A stretch of DNA of 17,426 nt from Candidatus Uhrbacteria bacterium. GTDB lineage: Bacteria > Patescibacteriota > Patescibacteriia > JACQRZ01. Shown here piece after piece: positions 12,805-17,426 of the stretch. A model generated the notes under the pieces. That model was not told the origin of the DNA. It made no database searches and worked only from the letters and a program-made list of their open reading frames with translations. The position numbers and the translations under genes are program-made. The stretch spans positions 1 to 17,426 of the forward strand of contig JACQRZ010000050.1 in the NCBI GenBank assembly GCA_016206235.1, given 5' to 3'. Each line of letters begins with the position of its first letter. Position 1 is the first letter of the stretch.

Positions 12805-12823
12805 CGAGTAAGTTAGTGCGGGG
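12805..12823. repeat. Right terminal inverted repeat of the GIY-YIG unit
   Basis: CGAGTAAGTTAGTGCGGGG, the exact reverse complement of 12516-12534. It lies outside the coding sequence and overlaps the expected -35 region of the nuclease promoter. Confidence 0.9.
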
Positions 12824-12845
12824 CAAAGGCAGGTCAAGGGCAATC

Positions 12846-12873
12846 AAAAAAGCCCGCGTTTGCAGGCTTTTTT
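12846..12873 (-). terminator. Intrinsic terminator of the cysteine-rich operon
   Basis: AAAAAAGCC at 12846-12854 and GGCTTTTTT at 12865-12873 pair, with an inner GC step, a C/A mismatch and a GTTT-type loop. On the minus strand the hairpin is followed by six T residues. It lies 17 bases past the stop of the 568-residue protein. The symmetric A and T runs mean it could also stop plus-strand transcripts. Confidence 0.85.
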
Positions 12874-12889
12874 ATATCGGGCAAGCAGT

Positions 12890-14596
12890 TTATGTTATCT
12901 CGGTTAAGTAGCAGTCTTCACAATAAACAATTTCCGGTCTCTCGGGTGCGTAGGCTGTCTCAATGCCTGCTTCGCAATGAGCTTCGCCATGAGAATGCGA
13001 TGCTATATTTGCATAAAGGCTGTTTTCCGATGTTTTCCCCGCACAGGTGCATTTCCTCGAGTAAAGTTTGCGTGGATTCCGTTTTGTTTGTCGTTCGAGA
13101 AGGCGACATTCCGGTGCCAGCAGGGGGATTGGTAGGTTGAACATTTTATACAATGACAGTTCTTGCCCAGTAATACGGTAGTTTCTGCCGCAGTGAGTGC
13201 ACGCAAGCACTTCTTTGGTAATATCATCGTGTGTTTGCGCAAGTGATGGCGGTACGTTTTCTGGTTTTAACGTCTCTATGCCAACGGTGTAGGGCACGAC
13301 ATCTGCCCAGCGCCATCCTTTTGCCTCTACTTGTTCGCGCGTGAGGGGATAGTATGTCATTGCATGCACTTCGTTGTACGCAAATGGTGAAAGACTCACG
13401 GGGAAAAATTCTCCGTAGATTTTTTCTTGACGCAGACGCTCGACAATGTCATTTTTGAGTTTTTCAAACTCCTCTTGCGAATATTCTTTATTCAAAATAC
13501 AGTATTGTTTTTTCCGTAAGCCAATACAGCCAATCACATCGTTCGTGTTGTGGCATGAGTCGCTATACAGCAAGTTTGAGCCGTAGAAGACGTAGGTATT
13601 GAACATGCTGTTGTAGCACTGGATGGTTCCCATGATCTCGTAGCAGAGTTCGGGTTTGTAGTAGATGTTGTTTCCGTCGTAAAAATCAACCGGGTCAAGC
13701 GCGTCATTTACATAGGCGCAGTCCTTTGCGTTGGTGGCGTCAAAACTTCGTGTGGTGTCGTGGCAGTTAAAGAGATAGTCGCCAGAAGAGTTTTCACATT
13801 TTATGACTTCGGCAAATTTTACACAGGCGCGTTTTTTGAGCTCATCAAATGTGTTTTGCGCGGCGCGCAGCGATTCGCGCGAAGAAAGAATCTCTTTTTT
13901 CTTTGCCTCAAACTCTTCTTTGCTCACAGACTTGTTTTCGATGTGGTACTCTTTGTTGCGCAAGTTCGTGCAGAGGATGCAGTTTGAGCATCCCGAGAGG
14001 TTGTAGCCAAAGAGCACGTCATTGGATCCCAAGCATCTCTCAGAAAACAGCGTGCTGTAGCAATTGCGGCAGTCGACAGAACCGTAGCACTTTTCGGAAT
14101 CATAGATATTGTCGCAGTCAACGACTGTTTTGCATGTTTGGACTAACCGGCCGTAATAGCAGTCTTCACAGTTTTCTGCTGCAAACAAGAGATAGCAATT
14201 TTTGTTGTCCGCTGCGTTGTTCGTGTAGTCGCTGTTTTCGCTGGTGATTGAAAGAATCGAGATGCGCGGAACGTTTGATTGCAACTCTTTAAACTGGTCA
14301 AAGAAGGGGACTCCAGGATTATAGTCGATGCCGTACTGTGTTGCCTCCCATGAGTCAGACCACCAGCAGGTTGGGCAGTAGACAGGAAATGGCGTTTTCT
14401 CTGGATAAATTGAAACAATACCTTTTTTACAGAGATCACACGTGCGGGTGTAGAGTGTGCGTTCGTTACGAAAGGCGAGGCGTCGTTGCTGTCGGCAATC
14501 AGGGCAGTGAGTAGGATGCGGTACGTTGACCTTTTGATAAAACGCAACATCTTTTTCACTGATGGTAAAGGACTGCTTACACTGGATACATTGCAT
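12890..14596 (-). CDS. Cysteine-rich zinc-ribbon protein A
   Basis: This 568-residue protein is of unknown role. Two N-terminal zinc ribbons are seen: C3/C6/C31/C34, in the pattern CxxCxxxF(T)xxExxxFYxxxxxxxPxxCPxCR of the probable zinc-ribbon family zf-trcl, and C53/C56/C74/C77. A long middle part (about 115-390) has cysteines and aromatics at short intervals (NCYLLF, NCEDCYYG, KCYGSVDCRNC, GCSNC), suggesting a stacked beta-solenoid. It contains two copies of a signature, CTNLRNKEYHIENKSVSKEEFE (209-230) and, more complete, GCIGLRKKQYCILNKEYSQEEFE (356-378). The C-terminal part has another ribbon, C466/C469 with only one later cysteine (C497), then KCTC, SHSHG and the shared end RPEIVYCEDCYLTEI. 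No signal peptide or membrane helix is seen, nor any catalytic motif. It follows paralog B in the same operon. Confidence 0.85.
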   Translation of the reverse strand: MQCIQCKQSFTISEKDVAFYQKVNVPHPTHCPDCRQQRRLAFRNERTLYTRTCDLCKKGIVSIYPEKTPFPVYCPTCWWSDSWEATQYGIDYNPGVPFFDQFKELQSNVPRISILSITSENSDYTNNAADNKNCYLLFAAENCEDCYYGRLVQTCKTVVDCDNIYDSEKCYGSVDCRNCYSTLFSERCLGSNDVLFGYNLSGCSNCILCTNLRNKEYHIENKSVSKEEFEAKKKEILSSRESLRAAQNTFDELKKRACVKFAEVIKCENSSGDYLFNCHDTTRSFDATNAKDCAYVNDALDPVDFYDGNNIYYKPELCYEIMGTIQCYNSMFNTYVFYGSNLLYSDSCHNTNDVIGCIGLRKKQYCILNKEYSQEEFEKLKNDIVERLRQEKIYGEFFPVSLSPFAYNEVHAMTYYPLTREQVEAKGWRWADVVPYTVGIETLKPENVPPSLAQTHDDITKEVLACTHCGRNYRITGQELSLYKMFNLPIPLLAPECRLLERQTKRNPRKLYSRKCTCAGKTSENSLYANIASHSHGEAHCEAGIETAYAPERPEIVYCEDCYLTEIT

Positions 14597-14636
14597 ACGT
14601 ATTGAGTATAAAGTATTTGGTATTTAGTATATGTGA
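14597..14636. repeat. AT-rich direct-repeat spacer between the two cysteine-rich genes
   Basis: The 40-bp gap consists largely of GTAT-based direct repeats (AAGTATTTGGTATTTAGTAT). It holds no Shine-Dalgarno sequence for protein A and no terminator. It differs from the CCAAT-type palindromes elsewhere in the window. Confidence 0.5.
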
Positions 14637-16415
14637 TCAGGAAATTTCAGATTGGTAGCATGGTTCACAATAGACGATCTCGGGTCGTTCTGGCGCATAG
14701 GTGGTTTCAAACTCTATTTGACACGCTTCAGAGCCATGACTATGTGCTACGGTATTTGTGTAGACATTGTTATGCGATGTTGCGCCGCTGCAGTTGCAGG
14801 ATCGTTTCCAGAGCTTGATCGGATTTCGGCGTTTCATACGCTGGTAATGGCGGCAGTTCGGGCAAAATCGGGGAGGCGGAAGATTTGTTTTCCGATAAAA
14901 TTCAAGTTCTTGTGGAACTATTTTGAACGCCAAAGTACACTGCTCCGGGCATGAGCCGGCATGTTCACATGCAATCACATGCGCAAGAATTGAGTCGTCA
15001 GTATTTTTAATATCTGCAGGAATGTCTGCACTTGAAAGAGTTGCATTTTTTTCTGATGCCTCGCGGTCCTTCCAACGGTATCCAAGTGTAAGGACGTCTT
15101 CTTTTGTCAGCGGATAATACTCTTGCGCAACACTTTCGTTGTAGCAGAAAGGGGATAGTTCAGGAGGGAAGTAATCGCCAAAGGTGTACGTACAGTCGTC
15201 CGCGCCGCTGTACGGCAGGCTTTTCATATGTTCAATGATTTTTGGAACAAGTTCGTTATATTCTTTTTCAGTGTACTGCTTGTTGAGAATGCAAAATGAT
15301 TTATGTCGTAGACCAAAGCATCCAAAGAGATTGTTTGATGCTTTACATAGCGCCGAGTACCACAGTTCGTATGATCCAGAGCAGAAGTACGAGTGACGTA
15401 TACGAGAGCATCCGCCAAAGATACCAAGAGAGTCATAGACAAGTTCGGCGCCGTGTCCTGTATGATCGGTGCTTTGAGCGTCTTTAAGATTCCACCCTGC
15501 AAGAAAGAGATTCTTGCAGTTCTCGGCACTATACGTCTCAAAGCAGTTGATGCAGTTTTTCACATTCATGATGTCATTGCCAGTTGAGTTTTCAGCAACA
15601 TTAACTGAGCCGTACTTCGTTGGAACACGTTTTTTGAGTTCGAGAAATTGTTCCTCGAATTTTTTCAGATCTGCATAGTTGCCAAGGTTGAGCTCGCGAA
15701 GTTTTCGCTCGTACTCTTCCTTTGAGTATTGCTGATTCAAAATGCAGTATTGTTTGTTCTTGAGATTAATGCATCCGATACAGTTTACGCAATTAACGCA
15801 CGCAAAGAGAAAGAGTGACTCCGAACAGTTGGTGGCATATTGACTGAAGGCGACACGATAACAGTCCGCGCTATTTGTTAATTGATAGCAGAGCTCTACT
15901 TTTTCTACAAAATACATATCGAGACTATCGCGGCTATGCATGTTGAATGATGAGTAGGAGCAGTTTTCGTTATAATCGCCGCCAAATACCAGATAACAAT
16001 TTTTGTTGTCGGTTGTATAATTGCAATACTCGCTATTCGTTGCATTTAAGTTAAAGAGCGCTGGCCAGGGAGTGCGAGTGATTAACTCGTGAAATTGTTT
16101 GAAAAAAGGTTTAGAGAAATCATATTCACTGCCATATTCGCTTGCATCCCATGTATCGCCCCACCATTCATTTTGAGAGTAGACAGGCATTAGTTTGTCC
16201 GGCGAAAATATGGAAATAATCGAAGAGCCATTTTTACTGTCTGAGCGACTATACAGCGATCGTTCGTTGCGGTAGGCGAGTCTTCGTTGTAACTGGCACG
16301 TTGGACAACAACGCGGGGCTGCCGCTTTCATTTTTTTAAAAAAAGTAAAATCCGAAGCGTCTAGCTGGAAAGAGCTTTTACAATTCTCACACGTTTTATT
16401 CTCGGTGCCACTCAT
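14637..16415 (-). CDS. Cysteine-rich zinc-ribbon protein B, paralog of A
   Basis: This 592-residue paralog of protein A has the same domain order. The first zinc ribbon is C9/C12/C37/C40. The position of the second ribbon is kept in outline (SIFSPDKLMPVYSQNEWWGDTWD) but all four cysteines are gone. The middle part (about 125-400) again has spaced cysteines, NSEYCNYTTDNKNCYLVFGG and NCVNCIGCINLKNKQYCILN, with the duplicated signature at 212-236 and 365-386. SPFCYNESVAQEYYPLTKEDV (421-441) matches the same block of A. The C-terminal ribbon is intact here (C493 region with FCPNCR at 517-522), followed by SCNC, AHSHG and RPEIVYCEPCYQSEI. No membrane segment or enzyme motif is seen. It starts 26 bases after the 300-residue gene. 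Its role is unknown; metal binding is inferred from the cysteine spacing. Confidence 0.85.
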   Translation of the reverse strand: MSGTENKTCENCKSSFQLDASDFTFFKKMKAAAPRCCPTCQLQRRLAYRNERSLYSRSDSKNGSSIISIFSPDKLMPVYSQNEWWGDTWDASEYGSEYDFSKPFFKQFHELITRTPWPALFNLNATNSEYCNYTTDNKNCYLVFGGDYNENCSYSSFNMHSRDSLDMYFVEKVELCYQLTNSADCYRVAFSQYATNCSESLFLFACVNCVNCIGCINLKNKQYCILNQQYSKEEYERKLRELNLGNYADLKKFEEQFLELKKRVPTKYGSVNVAENSTGNDIMNVKNCINCFETYSAENCKNLFLAGWNLKDAQSTDHTGHGAELVYDSLGIFGGCSRIRHSYFCSGSYELWYSALCKASNNLFGCFGLRHKSFCILNKQYTEKEYNELVPKIIEHMKSLPYSGADDCTYTFGDYFPPELSPFCYNESVAQEYYPLTKEDVLTLGYRWKDREASEKNATLSSADIPADIKNTDDSILAHVIACEHAGSCPEQCTLAFKIVPQELEFYRKTNLPPPRFCPNCRHYQRMKRRNPIKLWKRSCNCSGATSHNNVYTNTVAHSHGSEACQIEFETTYAPERPEIVYCEPCYQSEIS

Positions 16416-16441
16416 TGTTCATGGAAAATACATGCTTAACA

Positions 16442-17344
16442 TTACGTGCTCATGAAGGCCTTTTGAGCAGTTGGCGTAAATGCATTCGGGTATTTTTGTA
16501 CTTTTTCTGTCAGTATATTTTCGGCCTTGGCGATATCTTTTTGTCCGACTGCTTCGTAGACGGATGCGCGAAATTCTGAAAAATCCCTTCCGCGATAGTC
16601 TTTTTTTGTCACATAGGTAACAGCCGCGAGCGCGTTGAGCGCACGTTTTGCTGCTTCTTCACTTCCAAAAAAAGCTTTCGCTTTCTCGAGGATCTTTCCG
16701 CTCACACGTTTGCCAAAGTGAAGGGCAAACATTGGACTGCTCTGTGATTTTGACGGGTCACCGGCAAGCATTTCCGACCAGTAGTCTTTCGGATCTTTTT
16801 GCAAGAGATCAAGACGCGTTGATTCGTGAAGAAGCGATTGCGCGCGCGCTCGCAACTTTTGTTCCGCGGTATTTCGCATGAGATGCGCATACACAAGAGC
16901 TTTCACTTCGGGTGGAAGAACGCTCATATCCTGCTCGCGAGCATCCCATTTTTCAAGTCCTTGCGTAAGATTTTTTCCGATAATACTTTCACGAATAAAA
17001 GGGTAGCAGCAAATACCATCATCAAGATAGCGGGATATGTGTTGCGCAGCGTTAATAACTGTTGGCAGTTCTTTTTGTGAATGTTTGTCTGCCGAAAAAT
17101 GTGCGAAGCTTCCTTGTTCTCGTTCTTCATCAATGCGTTTGTCAGTGCTGAGAGTTTCGCCGAGCGCATGCTCGAAATCACCGCTTTTCCCCTGCACGAT
17201 GCATTGCGCATCTCCTCGTTGCGCGGCAAGCTCCAATGCCGAGTTAAAAAAATCCCCAGGATAGAGAGCATCTTGCTTTTTAAGAAGTTCCGCAATAGAT
17301 TTTTCTAGTGTTCTGAGTCGCTCTGTCGCTTGTTCCGGTGTCAT
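16442..17344 (-). CDS. Unrecognised 300-residue soluble protein
   Basis: I do not recognise this protein. It is polar and almost wholly helical in appearance, without a signal peptide or membrane segment. The N-terminus (1-25) is a likely coiled coil (ERLRTLEKSIAELLKK), followed by LYPGDFFNSALELAAQRGDAQCIVQG (27-52), which faintly recalls an ankyrin-type helix pair. A CC pair occurs in DGICCYPF. The C-terminal third holds AAKRALNALAAVTYVTKK and GQKDIAKAENILTEKVQKYP (272-291), a TPR-like helix pair. It is the first gene downstream of tRNA-Pro on the same strand. It lies 26 bases before the cysteine-rich genes and is probably co-transcribed with them. TAAAAT lies seven bases before the ATG. A scaffold or adaptor role would fit, but nothing shows it. 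Confidence 0.7.
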   Translation of the reverse strand: MTPEQATERLRTLEKSIAELLKKQDALYPGDFFNSALELAAQRGDAQCIVQGKSGDFEHALGETLSTDKRIDEEREQGSFAHFSADKHSQKELPTVINAAQHISRYLDDGICCYPFIRESIIGKNLTQGLEKWDAREQDMSVLPPEVKALVYAHLMRNTAEQKLRARAQSLLHESTRLDLLQKDPKDYWSEMLAGDPSKSQSSPMFALHFGKRVSGKILEKAKAFFGSEEAAKRALNALAAVTYVTKKDYRGRDFSEFRASVYEAVGQKDIAKAENILTEKVQKYPNAFTPTAQKAFMST

Positions 17345-17370
17345 ACATATTATTTTAATAACTATGTTTT

Positions 17371-17426
17371 TCGGGGCGGAGAGAATCGGACTCTCACTAC
17401 AAGACCCCCAGCCTTGTGTACTACCA
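17371..17426 (-). tRNA. tRNA-Pro(GGG), 3' part
   Basis: On the minus strand the visible part runs from the end of the D arm through the anticodon arm (CAAGG stem, loop CTGGGGG, stem TCTTG; anticodon GGG), a four-base variable region TAGT, the T arm (GAGAG, loop TCCGATT, CTCTC) and the acceptor strand CGCCCCG with discriminator A. No CCA is encoded. The 5' half, expected to begin CGGGGCG, lies beyond the window. The T loop has C where nearly all elongator tRNAs have T55. Confidence 0.88.

Larger units (their letters stand above)
12516..12823. mobile_element. GIY-YIG cassette bounded by perfect 19-bp inverted repeats
   Basis: CCCCGCACTAACTTACTCG at 12516-12534 is the exact reverse complement of 12805-12823. 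The 308-bp unit between and including them holds one gene, a small GIY-YIG nuclease, plus its promoter. The left repeat encodes the last three residues and stop of that gene. The base triplet CAA adjoins both outer ends (12513-12515 and 12824-12826), which might be a 3-bp target duplication or chance. The unit lies between the sigma factor promoter and the terminator of the cysteine-rich operon and interrupts no gene. No transposase is present. Mobility is inferred; the repeat itself is seen directly. Confidence 0.7.

Noticed and set aside
12516..12823. Reading the 19-bp inverted repeat as a simple transcription terminator
   Set aside because: The arms are 270 bases apart with no T-run, and a proper terminator for the neighbouring operon exists at 12846-12873.
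13849..14247. 132-residue cysteine-rich plus-strand open frame
   Set aside because: It is the antisense shadow of protein A; the cysteines arise from reading its biased codons on the other strand.
1..17426. CRISPR array, prophage, toxin-antitoxin or restriction system
   Set aside because: No regularly spaced repeats and no recognisable cas, phage, toxin or restriction genes are seen on either strand.

Overview
The window looks like chromosomal DNA from a Candidate Phyla Radiation / Patescibacteria bacterium, probably Parcubacteria-like. This is inferred from gene content, not from a marker gene. The grounds are a compact type IV pilus cluster with several small pilin-like genes, large cysteine-rich zinc-ribbon proteins, a long-form nucleoside diphosphate kinase, few Shine-Dalgarno sequences, very short predicted 5' leaders, and AT-rich and GC-rich palindromic repeats between and inside genes.

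Layout. (1) 87-1883, plus strand: ndk and alr. (2) 1880-9062, minus strand: a histidine kinase at the distal end, a major pilin with its own promoter and terminator, four minor pilin-like genes, pilC, pilB and, first in transcription order, a single-domain response regulator. The pilus genes are therefore bracketed by the two halves of a possible two-component pair. (3) 9139-10796, plus strand: an unrecognised membrane-anchored protein with a strong terminator, then a divergent ribose-phosphate pyrophosphokinase. (4) 10786-12386, minus strand: an ECF-type sigma factor and a membrane-anchored partner that resembles an anti-sigma or envelope sensor protein. (5) 12516-12823: a 308-bp unit containing only a small GIY-YIG nuclease gene, bounded by a perfect 19-bp inverted repeat. 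(6) 12890-17344, minus strand: two tandem paralogous cysteine-rich proteins of 568 and 592 residues and an unrecognised 300-residue protein. (7) 17371 to the end: the 3' part of tRNA-Pro(GGG).

How the parts fit. Regions 2 and 4 suggest a cell-surface programme: the ATPase, platform protein and pilins build the pilus, a kinase and regulator may tune it, and a sigma/membrane pair senses envelope state. The prepilin peptidase, PilM/N/O, PilQ and PilT are not in the window. Regions 5 and 6 are the least explained. The GIY-YIG unit has the shape of a minimal mobile cassette whose terminal repeat encodes the last codons and stop of its only gene. The two cysteine-rich proteins share an unusual internally duplicated architecture and have lost different metal-binding cysteines.

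Three kinds of small repeat recur: AT-rich imperfect palindromes between genes; a GC-rich 14-mer inside two unrelated coding regions with a related form in a terminator; and a 28-bp near-palindrome in frame inside pilB.
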